Part shown: one piece after another, positions 10,178 through 19,998 of the stretch
Position numbering within the stretch: position 1 is the stretch's first letter
Layout of the letters: every line of letters starts with the position of its first letter
Source of the DNA: Termitomyces sp. T153
Lineage: Eukaryota > Basidiomycota > Agaricomycetes > Agaricales > Lyophyllaceae
Reading direction: 5' to 3'
Length of the DNA: 64,000 nt
NCBI GenBank assembly: GCA_018296165.2
Contig: JACKQL020000105.1
Coordinates: 62,001 to 126,000, forward strand
Made by a program: the position numbers and the translations under genes
The notes under the pieces: generated by a model
What the model was told of the DNA's origin: nothing
Database searches by the model: none
What the model saw: the letters and a program-made list of their open reading frames with translations, nothing else

Positions 10178-12452
10178 GGTGGGAGCGAGGAAAATTCATA
10201 AGAGCTAGTTTGGTTAGTTCAAAGGGGGAGTGGTGTTGGATGGACCAGTCGAACCCGCCTCTGGCACGTTCCATCATGTCAGCAATGATAGTGTGGGTCT
10301 CCGTCAGAGACTTGGCTACCGCTAGAAACATCACATCGTCGACAAAGCCAGACACGAGTTCTGACTTATTCATGATCAATGCAGTCCCTATGAGGGGGGC
10401 ATTGTAAAAGGCGTAATAGATCATCAACAAGGGGCAGCCTTGAGTGGTGCCGTTGGTGATGTCAATCCAGTCCGATGTGAAGTTGTCAAACGTCAAACGA
10501 GTGCATCTGTTGGAGAGCATACGCTCCGCCAGGCGGACATAAGCAGAGGGAACACTGCATTCCTTCATGTTGTGCAAGAGGCGGCTTGTGACTGTGTTGG
10601 AGAAAGCCCCTTGGACATCAAGGAAGAGGGCAGTCACTACTTTACCTGTTCGCCATGCATCCTTGATCCTTGAGACCACCAGATGCATGGCGTCAGACAT
10701 GTTGCGTCCTGGTCGGCCGCCGAACTGCCCAGGAGGGAACATGCCATGTTTTTCTGCTAAGTGCAAAAGGTCAGCAGCAACCAAGGTGGACAAGAGTTTT
10801 CCAATGGTATTGAGAAGACCAATGGGTCGGTATGCCTTCGCAACATCGTAGGCAGGTTTCTCTGGTTTGCGCAGGACAAGAGTCATTGATTCCAGCCAGC
10901 TGGAATGGTAGACGTCCAGTTCAAAGACTGCTCTGAAAATGAAGTAAAAGTGGTCAAGGAGAGTCTTGGCACAGCGCTTAAGAACAATGTTTGGAATACC
11001 ATCTGGGCCAGCCGCCTTGAGCGGTGGTAGTCCCCCAATAGCGGCAGCTATGCGGTCCCGGGTGAAGAAGGGGGAGTCTGGGAGCGGCAAGGGATAGGCA
11101 GTGTGGGGTATGGAGGGAGAAGCAGGAGGAGGAGGAAAGAAAGACTCAGCTAGAGCATTGGCCTTCTCTCCATTGGTGGATGCTGTGAGCTGGGCGCCGT
11201 TGACCTCGACCTTGAGATCTGGGACCCTGTCGCGAGCAAAGTCGGTTGGCTCGTTGACGACGTATTTGTTCGCCAGGTAAATCTGGCGCGCGTCAATGTT
11301 CTCCAGCCATTCCCTCCAATGTGTCTCTTTGGCCAGACGGATTGCGGAGTCCATCTTGCGTGCGAGGCGGGAGGCTTCAGCAATGGATGGGTGATTGGGG
11401 ACGTCGCAATGCTTGAAAGCCTGGTTGCAGGCCCTGTGCCTCTGGGCCTTGAGCCGTTTGAGGTCATCATTCCACCACTGTTTGGTGTGTGGGCAGGGTT
11501 TCCAGAGAGGGACAACGTCATCTCTGGCCACAATCTCCTGGATGATGGAAGAGAGGTCAGAGACTTTTCGGTCAAAGGCCTCAGCTGTGGTTAGGTGTAT
11601 GGCGGGGGAGCGAGAGTTCAGCTGCTCCGTCAGAGCTTCGCTGAAGGCTGTCCAGTCCACGGCCCTAAAGTCCCTTGAGGGAGGTGCGGAGGACCAAGGT
11701 ACTGGCAGTTCTATCTCGGTGATGATCGGGAGGTGGTCAGCAAGGGAGGGACGGAGAGAGGCATCTATGTCACAGAAAATAATAGGATCCACATCCGAAT
11801 GTGTTCTCCAGACATTGTCTGGACGAGTCCATCGGTTGGCAGAAGTCTGCAGTGTGGGTATACCTGGCAGCAGTGCCAACTCCATGTCATAATCAGACAG
11901 GAGGTCAAGGAGAGGCTGGATGAAGTCTCGAGGGGTGAGGAGGTGGCGATTATCAACAGGCTCCCAGAGTGGGTGGTGGCGGTTGAAGTCGCCCAGCCAT
12001 ACCATATGATCCCCTGGAGAGGGGCGGGCAAGATGAAGGGAGGAGGACAGAAAGGAAGAAAGAGAGAATAACACCTTGTTGTGGGTGCAGTTGTTGTACA
12101 CGTTGAAGAGAGATAGGTGTCCAAATTCGCCAGTGAATCGGACAGCCGTGATGTCTGTGGAGTGAATGGTCAGCTGGGTATATGTGTCTGTGGAGATGTT
12201 AGCGTTGATTAGGAGTATAGACTGCATACGAGAGCTTCCATCCCGTTGGTGATCTGAGGGGTAGAGGACTCTCCAGTGTCTGTTTGCTTTCGTGTTGCCC
12301 ACACGGTCAAGGAATGGCTCCTGAATGGCGAGCACATCCCAGTCCTCAGGGCGGGCCGCAGCCAGAACCTCCGCTTGCATGGTGTCAGACTTGCGAGTGT
12401 TTTGCTGCCAGATGTGTAGTTTGCCGGGTGCTCTGGATGGACGGCAGTTCAT
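10158..12452 (-). pseudogene. LINE ORF2, endonuclease and reverse transcriptase
   Basis: 764 codons. Residues 1-235 form an apurinic-endonuclease-like domain: IWQQN (Asn), IQEPF (Glu), WLGDFNRHHPLW (Asp/Asn), SDVDPI and LADHLPI (Asp-His). Residues 440-700 form the reverse transcriptase with AAGPDGIPN, LFLDVQGAFSN, TNGTTQGCP and the catalytic GFVDDVMF. The enzyme nicks target DNA and primes cDNA synthesis on it. All key residues are present, so damage is limited to the frameshifts. The 119-bp gap after ORF1 suggests reinitiation or an upstream start in the same frame. Confidence 0.92.
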
Positions 12453-12571
12453 TAATTCAACGGGTAGGAAGAGACTTCACCTCCACTGTTTTTTGGGCCC
12501 CCCTGCTGGGATGTGAAACCGAAGTCGTCAAGGTTGCCCATGTGGCTTGGAGCCCTGGAGCTGGCCTGGGT

Positions 12572-14272
12572 TCATTGCGTCGGGGGCTGAGGTCGGGTAG
12601 GCTTGGTCCGTGGTGGAGGAGGTTGCAACAGGGACTGCAATATAGGGAACAGCAGGGGCGTTGCAAGGGGGCGAGTGAGCTCGGAGGCTGGCTTGGGAGC
12701 TTGCTTAGGCGGGGCTGTTATCCACGTCAGAGGGTTGTCCGTCGGGAAGTATGGCATGCGGTTTTCTGGGAACCTAGAATCCAGCTCAGCACAGCGACGC
12801 AGGAATTCAGGGCAGCTGCGGTCCGTGCTCATATGGGCAGAATCTGGACCGCACGATACACACCTATATTTCACTGCTTTACACGTGCTTGCTGAGTGGT
12901 CCTTGTCGGTGCAGTTAGCGCAGCAGCTGTCCTCTTTGCATTCTTTGCGGATGTGGCCGTATTTGTGGCAGTTGCCGCATCGTATGGGCTCGCGGACGTC
13001 CTTTTGAATAGGGACTTGACGGCCCCCGATGAAGATTTGTTTCTTGATCAAGGCGTTGGCTGTCACGGCGTTGTTGCATACGATCTTGAGAGAGGCAACT
13101 GATTGCTTCGGGGATCGTAGATCCAGACGTTTGAGCCACAGTGCCAAAGAGATGGTGTTGGACTTCAGGCCGTTCTCGAGTTCGATCGTGCGGAGGCAGT
13201 TGACGTCGTCAGGGTTGAAGGATCCCTTGCATGGGACAAAGCGTGCGATGAGGTTGAAGGCCTTGTCAACTATACTTACCCCGTCCCCAAAGATGGCTGT
13301 GAAAAGGATCCATTTGGTAGTCATGTACTGACGGAATCTGGAAGCAGAGTTAGCTGTGTCGAATTCGGCGAGGTATGCACTGCCGCCTAGTGACTTCAGT
13401 CCTATTGCGTGAGTGTGTGGGGTGGTCACGTCGATTTCCCCGTCCTCAGTTTGACAGATAGTGGTGGCATTCTTGTCCAGTCGTTTTAGGATCTTGTTGA
13501 GGCTGTCCTGGAGTTTTGAGGATCCTGAGGCTGTGAAGTTGGTGGGTGCGTCGGTGTTGAGGGGGTCGAATCGAATGAGGACTGTTCGTGCATCCCAGAG
13601 GGATCGTTGCTGAATGCGGGACACGTCTTCAGGTGATAGATCGTTTGTAGGTGCGTTGCGGGTGATGGGTGCAGGGGTGGTGGTCTTGGGGGCGGTTTTG
13701 GCTATTGATGCCCAGGACGGGGCAGAGGCATCAACGGAGGTGGGAGGGGGGCTCGTGAGTTTGGACGCCAAAGCGCCCAGCGAGGAGGATACCCCCTCAA
13801 GCATCTCGGATGTAGCCTTGAGCGCGAGGGTCGACTCGGCGCGTTTGGCGTCATTGGCAGCGAGGAAATTGGCTGTGAAGCCGAGTTTCTCTACTAGACC
13901 CTCAATACGACCGAGGGCCTTCGCCGCCACTGCGTCGGCCAGGGTGTCCGAGACGCAATCTGTGATATCAGCATCCAGAAGGAATGCTACTGCCAGTGCC
14001 GCATTTCTGAGCTCTGGGAGTTTGGATGTGAGTGCGGCGGTCGCAAGGATGTTCACGAGTTTGGTGCGGTCGTACGGGTCTGCAGCTAGTATCCAGCTTC
14101 TCGATTCAAGCCACTTGCGGGCATCCTGCGCCGATTTGATCAGACCACTATCGACAGCCATCAGGGTCTTCAGGTTGGAATGGGTCGGAAGGGGGCGCGA
14201 GCGATCCGGGGTCCCACCTGGGCTGGGACCGCCGGGGGGGGGCCTGGACAATAACCTCGAGGTCGAAGTCAT
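12572..14272 (-). CDS. LINE ORF1, gag-like RNA-binding protein
   Basis: 566 aa, intact, starting with MTSTSRLLSRPPPGG. Residues about 1-220 are Ala/Ser-rich with helical character. A central domain (about 230-420) is likely the RRM-like RNA-binding region of fungal LINE ORF1 proteins. At about 440-500 there are three cysteine-rich knuckles: CGNCHKYGHIRKEC, CANCTDKDHSASTC, and a third CVSC...H...C set. The tail is proline-rich. Family knowledge: ORF1 binds element RNA to form the retrotransposition particle. It precedes ORF2 on the same transcript. It has no stops, unlike ORF2. Confidence 0.9.
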   Translation of the reverse strand: MTSTSRLLSRPPPGGPSPGGTPDRSRPLPTHSNLKTLMAVDSGLIKSAQDARKWLESRSWILAADPYDRTKLVNILATAALTSKLPELRNAALAVAFLLDADITDCVSDTLADAVAAKALGRIEGLVEKLGFTANFLAANDAKRAESTLALKATSEMLEGVSSSLGALASKLTSPPPTSVDASAPSWASIAKTAPKTTTPAPITRNAPTNDLSPEDVSRIQQRSLWDARTVLIRFDPLNTDAPTNFTASGSSKLQDSLNKILKRLDKNATTICQTEDGEIDVTTPHTHAIGLKSLGGSAYLAEFDTANSASRFRQYMTTKWILFTAIFGDGVSIVDKAFNLIARFVPCKGSFNPDDVNCLRTIELENGLKSNTISLALWLKRLDLRSPKQSVASLKIVCNNAVTANALIKKQIFIGGRQVPIQKDVREPIRCGNCHKYGHIRKECKEDSCCANCTDKDHSASTCKAVKYRCVSCGPDSAHMSTDRSCPEFLRRCAELDSRFPENRMPYFPTDNPLTWITAPPKQAPKPASELTRPLATPLLFPILQSLLQPPPPRTKPTRPQPPTQ

Positions 14273-14484
14273 TGCGAGGCTGAGTGGAGGCGATAGGGGA
14301 GAGAGAGAGACAAGCTTAGGAAGTGCTCGGAGGCAGCTGGAGGCTGACGAGCACGGGAGAAAAAGGTATATATGCTAGCTACAACCTAAAAACTACCAGG
14401 ACCCCGGAAGGGATTGCAGTGGTTATAGATCAAGAAGCGTCTTCTAAAATGTTACAGAGGGAATCAAATAATGAAGGCCATAAT

Positions 14485-14565
14485 TCCGGTACGGGGAATC
14501 AAACCCTGAGCTGCCGCGACAAATCAATTGAAAGGTGGCAATGTTAGCCGTTACACCATACCGGA
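14485..14565 (-). tRNA. tRNA-Glu (TTC)-like sequence forming the LINE 5' end
   Basis: The minus strand gives acceptor TCCGGTA pairing 7/7 with TACCGGA, a D arm with GGTGTAACGGCTAA, anticodon loop CTTTCA (anticodon TTC), a short intron of about 11 nt (ATTGATTTGTC), and T arm CAGGG-TTTGATT-CCCCG. One A-C mismatch lies in the anticodon stem (GCCAC/GCGGC). No CCA follows, and the intron is retained, so it derives from a tRNA gene or precursor rather than mature tRNA. It lies inside the LINE boundaries, 3 nt from the target duplication. It may act as an internal Pol III promoter; whether it yields functional tRNA is unknown. Confidence 0.85.
14495..14505 (-). promoter_or_regulatory. B-box (Pol III internal promoter) in the LINE 5' end
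   Basis: GGTTTGATTCC on the minus strand matches the B-box consensus GGTTCRANYCC except for one C-to-T change. The A-box (TGGTGTAACGG) lies upstream in the same tRNA-Glu unit. Confidence 0.6.
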
Positions 14566-14568
14566 TGC

Positions 14569-14577
14569 TCATAAAAT
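14569..14577. repeat. LINE target-site duplication (5' side)
   Basis: TCATAAAAT, identical to 7903-7911. It lies within the Gypsy RNase H codons for EYFM. Confidence 0.92.
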
Positions 14578-14974
14578 ACTCAAGGTTGCAGTGATCAGAG
14601 AAGACTTCCACAGAGAATGGGTTTCCCTCCAAATACAGATGCCACACCTCAAATGCTCGCACCACTGACAGGAGTTCCTTGTCATGCACATCATAGTTCC
14701 ACTCTGCAGGCTGCATCACCTTTGAGAAGAATGCAACCAGTTGCCACTCCCCATCTTCTGCTTGCTGTGACAAAATCACTCCTATTGCAAAATCTGATGC
14801 ATCTGTTTCCACATAAAAAGCAGCCTCCATACTTGGCATTACCAGCACTGGTGCTGCTGTGAATGCTGCCTTCAAATTGTCAAATGCACCCTGTTCCTCT
14901 ACCCCCCACTTCCACACTACATCCTTCCCCTTCAGCTGCTCCAATGGCTGCACAATTGTTGCATAATCCTCCAT
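14578..14974 (-). pseudogene. Gypsy 1 RT end and RNase H, truncated by the LINE
   Basis: The frame encodes the RT connection (VEEQGAFDNLKAAFTAAPVL) and RNase H with YVETDASDFAIGVILSQ, KELLSVVRAFEVWHLYLEG and FSDHCNLEYFM. At EYFM the LINE begins; the missing continuation (TAQDL...WSLFLNQF) is found on the other side of the LINE just below 7903. The two halves share the 9-bp target duplication, so this is a clean insertion into a previously continuous frame. Confidence 0.9.
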
Positions 14975-15099
14975 AAAACAGTGCTAGAAATTGCAAAAGC
15001 CCAAAAACTGATTGACTTAGCACACAGTATGGGGAGCTGGCCACTCTATCACCCCTGCAACCTTCACTGGGTCCATACCAATCCAGCCCAGCATAATCT

Positions 15100-15939
15100 T
15101 CATCCCCAGGTAATCAACCTTGTCATCTGGAACTTGCACTTCTCAGACTTCAAGAAGAGGTCAGCCTCATGCAGGTGCCACAGAACTTCATGGACATGAG
15201 CATCATATTGCATTGGGTCCTCTGAGAAGATTATAATGTCATCCAGGTACAGCACTACATACACATCCACCAGGTCATGAAACAATTTGTTGACCATCTG
15301 CTGGAATGCAGCCAGCACATTATACAGCCCAAACTGAATCACAAGGAATTCAAACTGCCTATACTGTGTCCTAAATGAAGTCTTCCACTCATTACCATCC
15401 CTAATCCACATGTTATAATAACCCCAGTGCATGTTCAGCATTATGAAAACTTTTGCTGCTTTCAGTTGGTCAAGCAACTCATTTGTCAATGGAATGGGAT
15501 AGGCATCTGGCCTAGTAATGGCATTCAGAGCATGGAAGCCAACCACAAGGTGCAGTGAACCATCCTTCTTTATGAAGAAAACTGAAGCACCACACAGAGC
15601 ATTTGAGGGGCAGATGTAACTCTTCTTCAAATTCTTGTTAATGAACTTGTAGAGTGCTCATAGCTCAGCAAGTGCCAACTGATACAGCTTCCCTGGAGGT
15701 GGGACTCCTGCACTATCCACTAATTCAATTGCCAAGTCATGAGGTTGGTGCTGTGGCAGCTGCTCTGAGCATGCATTATCAAACATGTCCAGGGACTCAT
15801 AATACACCCCTGGCACCATCTCTTCCATTGCCTGCTTTCTGTTCCTGCCACTCTGCCTCGCTTTGTTCTCTGCCAGTGCCTGTGAAAAACTCCCTGTTGC
15901 TGCCACTTGCTCCTCCACTGGCACTAAATGGGGTCCCAC
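15100..15939 (-). pseudogene. Gypsy 1 reverse transcriptase
   Basis: 15100-15630 encodes an RT with FFIKKDGSLHLVVGFHALN, PYPIPL-like PDAYPIPL, FRTQYRQFEFLVIQFGL and the active site VVLYLDDIIIFSED, so the YLDD box is intact. 15658-15939 encodes the upstream linker. The two are joined across a small frame break near 15640. Conserved Arg, Phe and Gly positions of the fingers are partly changed (for example VVGFHALN for the usual CVDYRxLN), as expected of decay by transitions. Confidence 0.88.
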
Positions 15940-16128
15940 AGCCCCCCTGCAGGACTCCAGATCCCACTGCTGCTTAAGGTATGCACAATCACCCTGCCCA
16001 GTGTCATCCTATTCCTTTGTTTCCACTACTTCCAATGCCTCTGCAATGCAAGCATGTATCACTACTACTGCCTCATCTTTCTGCCTTTGCTGAAATCTTG
16101 TAATGTGTGTCCATTCCCACTTCAAGCC

Positions 16129-16566
16129 CTAAAAGTGTTTCTTTGGCAGTGCCTTCCATGCAAATGCCTGCAGTGTTGGGCACAACTCATGCTTGACCCT
16201 TGTTATTGATGTATCATCCAAGGCTATGATGCAATGCTGCCTGCAGTACCCTGACTCAAAATACACTGTCAAGTTATTCCAATCAATAGAGGAGTTGTGC
16301 CACCATAGCCAGTTGACACTGAAGATGAGGTTGTCATCTCCAATGTCAGTGATGTCACATATCAATGTCTCTGAATGCTTGCCCAGGACTACTTGAATAT
16401 GTACCTCATCCATGATCAACCCCAAGTGGACCTCTGAATTATTGACCAATTGCAAATGCACCAGATGTTCCTTCCATACTACTGGGACCCTCTGTTTGGC
16501 CACAAAACAGGGGTGAATGAAGCAACAGCTGGCCCCAGAGTCCACCATTGCATGGATGTCCACCAA
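16129..16566 (-). pseudogene. Gypsy 1 aspartic protease
   Basis: The frame shows the retropepsin active site (AMVDSGASCCFIHP) near its N-terminus, and an Ile/Trp-rich fold including GDDNLIFSVNWLWWHNSSIDW that matches the usual 'DIILGxxWL' strand followed by the N-P-x-I-D-W linker. It would process the polyprotein. It follows directly on the gag remnant; the gag nucleocapsid that normally precedes it is missing. Confidence 0.85.
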
Positions 16567-16596
16567 CTTGGGTGTGGTCTACATCAGGTGGAAGAT

Positions 16597-16977
16597 TTAC
16601 AGCATTACTAGAAGTTCAAGTGTAGAATATGGCAAGCACAGGGATCTTGCATGGATAACTGCCTTGTATTGTGACTTGCCTTGCCAACATGGTTTTGTTG
16701 CTGTCTCAATCTGGCATGTGACTGGATCTGCAAGCACCCCAACAATGCCCTTGTTGTCCTCTGGCAATTTGGTATTAGGTCTTGACTGACTGTGATCACC
16801 ACCTTCAATTCTCATTACCTGGGCTGTCAATGTGTCCAGTCCACTCTGCAGATTGCCTAGCCAAGCCTGTAGCTGTGCTGTGAGTTTAGTATGGAGGGCC
16901 TCAAACACCACACTCAAAACCTGTCCCTCTGGTATGAGGGCCCCCAAGTCTTTGTTTTCATCAAGCAGCTCCATCAT
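16597..16977 (-). pseudogene. Gypsy 1 gag N-terminal remnant
   Basis: 126 codons starting MMELLDENKDLGALIPEGQ, 27 nt inside the 5' LTR, so this is the authentic gag start. It covers only the N-terminal helical part (KLTAQLQAWLGNLQSGLDTL). The usual capsid body and CCHC zinc knuckle are absent before the protease frame at 16566, pointing to an internal deletion. Retained weak similarity is mainly positional. Confidence 0.6.
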
Positions 16978-16988
16978 TAGAAAAAAAT

Positions 16989-17000
16989 TTAGTTTGATTC
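16989..17000 (-). promoter_or_regulatory. Primer binding site, predicted self-priming
   Basis: On the element's sense (minus) strand GAATCAAACTAA lies 3 nt after the 5' LTR. It is a perfect 12-nt complement of TTAGTTTGATTC within that LTR (17112-17123). This arrangement is known from Tf1/sushi-type elements, where the RNA 5' end folds back to prime reverse transcription. It does not look like a tRNA 3' end complement (no TGG start). Confidence 0.7.
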
Positions 17001-17003
17001 AAG

Positions 17004-17184
17004 TGTTAGGTTCTTGCCAGCAGTTTGCAATGCGGCATGACAAGAGACTAGAACAAAATGTATTTGTATTGTTACTATACAATGCAGATTGTAACATACT
17101 TAGAACAAAATGAATCAAACTAAGGAAAGTATTCTAAGTGCGGCATGACTACTATAGCTAGTTATTATGTGGTATAACATGACA
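17004..17184 (-). repeat. 5' LTR of Gypsy 1
   Basis: 181 bp, TGTTAGG...ATGACA in plus orientation. If self-priming holds, the transcript starts near 17123, so U3 is about 61 bp and R+U5 about 120 bp. Confidence 0.92.
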
Positions 17185-17189
17185 ACCAC
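17185..17189. repeat. Target-site duplication of Gypsy 1 (right)
   Basis: ACCAC, partner of ACTAC at 5871-5875, one transition apart. Confidence 0.65.
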
Positions 17190-18849
17190 CGGCATTTGTC
17201 ATTATGAAGCCAATGATGATGGCAGTTGCATGATGGGTATACAGTGTGGCATTATTGGTGCTTTATGCTGAAAGAGCAGGTGCAGCAAATAGGCACCCAT
17301 AATGCTAAGGAACAAGCTCCAGTATTTGACATAGATGGACTTGGTAACTGGAGGGGAAGAAGTTAGAGTGCAATTGCTGTACTAAAAAACATGGCAAAGT
17401 CAATGGTGGCAAGAATACCAGAAAATATGGCAATGTGGCCTCTACAGCCATAGTGGTCAGAGATGTAAGAACCAATAATAGTGACTTGGGAATAGTTGAT
17501 TGAGGTGTGAGGAATGAAAGGCTCATAGTAGTATATACATACCAACAAAAGCAAGGGCAAAGGGCAGGACACTGTAGAGCTGAGCATCTGCATTAATAGA
17601 TCCAAGACCAGTAATGATGGAGGGAGCAAAGCTGTAGAATGAACGTCCAATTATAATGCAGAGCACCACCAAATGAAAGAGTGACATACTAAGTGAGACC
17701 ATACACTAAAACACCATCAAAGAAGAATATGAAGGCGAGGAACCAAACCTGAGGAAGTGTGAATGCCTGTCTGACTTCATGTCAGCTGAAGCCATCTACA
17801 ATCTCATTCTGTTCTATAGCACCCATCTCATGAAGGCATGCAAGGACATAGCCTTCTCCTTCTCATTTAGAAAGCTAGCATGGGCAGGCAAGTGGGGAAG
17901 AGTAAAGTAGGGGGAGAGTAAAGTAGGCAGAGAGACCAAACAAGACATTTGATAATCTTCCAAGAATGAAGATCCAGGCCCAGCCAGAATGGTGGCTGAC
18001 AGTGTCCATCTAGATGATGCCATATATGAGGATGCCTGACAAGGCACCAGAGAGGGAGGCTGTGGAGAAGAAGGCTGAGATCCTGTGCAATGTTAGAGGT
18101 TTATGTATGTGTTGTTAGGAATAATGCAATGACTGGCATTGATTAGAGCTGGCAATGGGAATACTAGAATGAGAGGTAGAGGACAAGACTAGGAAAAACA
18201 CCACTTAAGAATCTAAATTCCATCTTTTGAATGCAAAGTGATATATGTACCTTCACAGAGACCAAGGATGAAACAGCATACTCAACAGTTCCACATAGTT
18301 TGTAACAACACATAGGTTGATACATTGGTATAAGTTTTTTCAGGTAATAGCAGGAAACAGACCTTGTAAAGTAGTGATGGTTCTCCAAAGAGTGAGCATT
18401 GTAGGGAGCATGAGATTTGGACTGACTGCCTATACAAATTCGGATGAGGCCACTTGAGTGAACAAAAAGCAACACACTTTTGGTATAAGGTATGAAGCTT
18501 GGTGATAATGTATGGGATGTAAGTTACTGTCAGTGCAAGACTGTACTGGTTGTTCATCATCTTCAGGTCTTTTTGCAACCCACAACTCATGCATTGGCAA
18601 GATTAGTTCAGTCCTAGAGGGAAGAATCAGTTTAAATGTCTTCCAATTGCAGCAAAGACAACAGTAATGCATCAAGAACATTAGTAAATAGAACATGGCT
18701 ACAACTGCAAGAATGAGTAGATCAATTTTTTGCCATGACTTCTAGAGGATTGGGTCAAACACGACTTCATCAATCTCAACACTGCCAGTATAGTGAGGCA
18801 CCTTCTCTGGGTTGGTGGAGGTGGCAGAAGTAGACTTTTGCAAAGCCAT
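17185..18849 (-). pseudogene. MFS transporter, N-terminal part (broken)
   Basis: The minus strand starts with MALQKSTSATSTNPEKVPHY at 18849. Recognisable MFS blocks follow through several introns: a first TM (LLILAVVAMFYLLMFL), LQKDLKMMNNQYSLALTVTY, SGILIYGII, HSGWAWIFIL, FLNEKEKA, and the cytoplasmic-loop motif ISDHYGCRGHIAIFSG (the D-R-x-G-R-R-type motif). At least two in-frame TAG codons (after FDPIL and after IYGII) look like C-to-T changes of Gln or Trp codons. The gene continues at 5627-5875 beyond the Gypsy insertion. Its relatives are the nicotinate/allantoate permeases of fungi. The DNA is CpG-poor like the surrounding transposons. Confidence 0.85.
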
Positions 18850-19998
18850 CATTGAACAACATGGCACATAATTAAAACAGTCTAAGAAGAGAAAAAGGGT
18901 ACTGTCTATAGTGAACATACATTGCTAATAAGTCAATCTGTGAAAGCCCATGTAAGGAGATAGAGAAAGATTTCAAGAAGCACTGAGCATGTAAAACTCA
19001 TAGTGTGGTACAATTGAGTCCAATCATGGTCTGAACCACACTAACCATCAGATTCAAAGTCAGCTGATCTACTTACATGGACATAATGGAATTTCTGCTC
19101 TATGCAAAACAGCACTTGGTATGTGCATATTTCTTCCTGGTAGAAGACTGTATGAGTTAGTAAACCTTCACCTATCAAGACCTGTTGGTTGCTCTCCTGA
19201 TAAAGAATAGTCTCTGATGCCTGTATACCTAGCTAAGGCTGCATTATGACTGGAATAAATTTATAGCTCAAAGCTGTACCACTTATTCATGGAACTGAAA
19301 TAGAATCACAATGATGAAACTGTCAGAAGTTCTCATGTGCAGCTGTTGGCAGTTGCAATATTTCAATTATGTGTTTGGACATGGAAAATTAGATCTAGGC
19401 TAAACACTATCACAATCTGCCTGTCAAATGTCAAAACCTTGTGTGAATGTCTAAGGATCAGGTGAGGTTGGCAGTTGCTTGATGTATTGACTTCAATAAG
19501 TAGCAAACTTCTGATGAAAATTATGGCAGGTATGCATGTGGCAGGATGTTGGTATCATGCTTCTGTGTCTTTCCTCATGAATAGGCAATGCTTGGACACC
19601 TGTCTTGAATCAAGGCCCATGGCAGGATATGTCACACAATTGCCAGTTGTGACATATATAAAACATTTGTTGCTGAGACATGCTTCAAGCATTGTGTCAA
19701 CAGTATAGATAATGTTATACAGATGAAATACAGGGTCCAGTCACTGGGTCAATAATGCTTGAAACTGCCTTCATTATAGAGATGAATATTGAATTTTGCC
19801 TGCTTGAGTCACTGTGAGGCTGGGTGATTGTGGCAAGTTCATATGCACCATTCATTACCTTGAATAGTGACCATCAGAGAGGGATCTATGCAGAAAAAAA
19901 TAAATACAAACCATTTGTGGCTGGTTGAAGTTTGTAGTAGTATATGTTTGGAACTGGTTATATGGTCAGGATAGAATACCTATGCACTAGAAATAGTT
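18850..19998. other. CpG-poor intergenic DNA
   Basis: No gene, RNA or repeat boundary is recognised between the MFS start and the DUF6534 relic end. It presumably contained the promoter of the MFS gene. Small open frames such as 19475-19708 (+) carry no motif. Confidence 0.4.

Larger units (their letters stand above)
7912..14568 (-). mobile_element. Tad1-type LINE with tRNA-Glu at its 5' end
   Basis: 6657 bp on the minus strand, flanked by a 9-bp duplication and ending in A(12-13). From 5' to 3' it has a tRNA-Glu sequence (14485-14565), a 5' UTR, ORF1 with CCHC zinc knuckles (12572-14272), ORF2 with endonuclease, reverse transcriptase and RNase H (about 12452-8372), and a 3' UTR of about 460 bp with a poly(A) tail. 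This is the layout of the fungal Tad1 clade. ORF2 is broken by two frameshifts. The LINE is CpG-rich, in contrast to the CpG-poor Gypsy DNA around it, and appears to be the youngest insertion in the nest. Confidence 0.93.
5876..17184 (-). mobile_element. Ty3/Gypsy chromovirus (Gypsy 1), interrupted by a LINE
   Basis: The element is bounded by 181-bp direct LTRs (5876-6056 and 17004-17184), both TGTTAGG...ATGACA. All about 12 differences between them are transitions. On the minus strand the order is short gag remnant, protease, reverse transcriptase, RNase H, integrase and chromodomain, the chromovirus order. The gag body with its zinc knuckle appears deleted between about 16600 and 16566. The LINE at 7912-14568 interrupts the RNase H coding region; without it the element is about 4.6 kb. 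Stop codons, frameshifts and a mutated integrase active site show it is inactive. It sits inside an MFS transporter gene. Confidence 0.92.

Noticed and set aside
8385..14378. Plus-strand open frames across the LINE
   Set aside because: Shadows of ORF1 and ORF2 on the minus strand in CpG-rich DNA.
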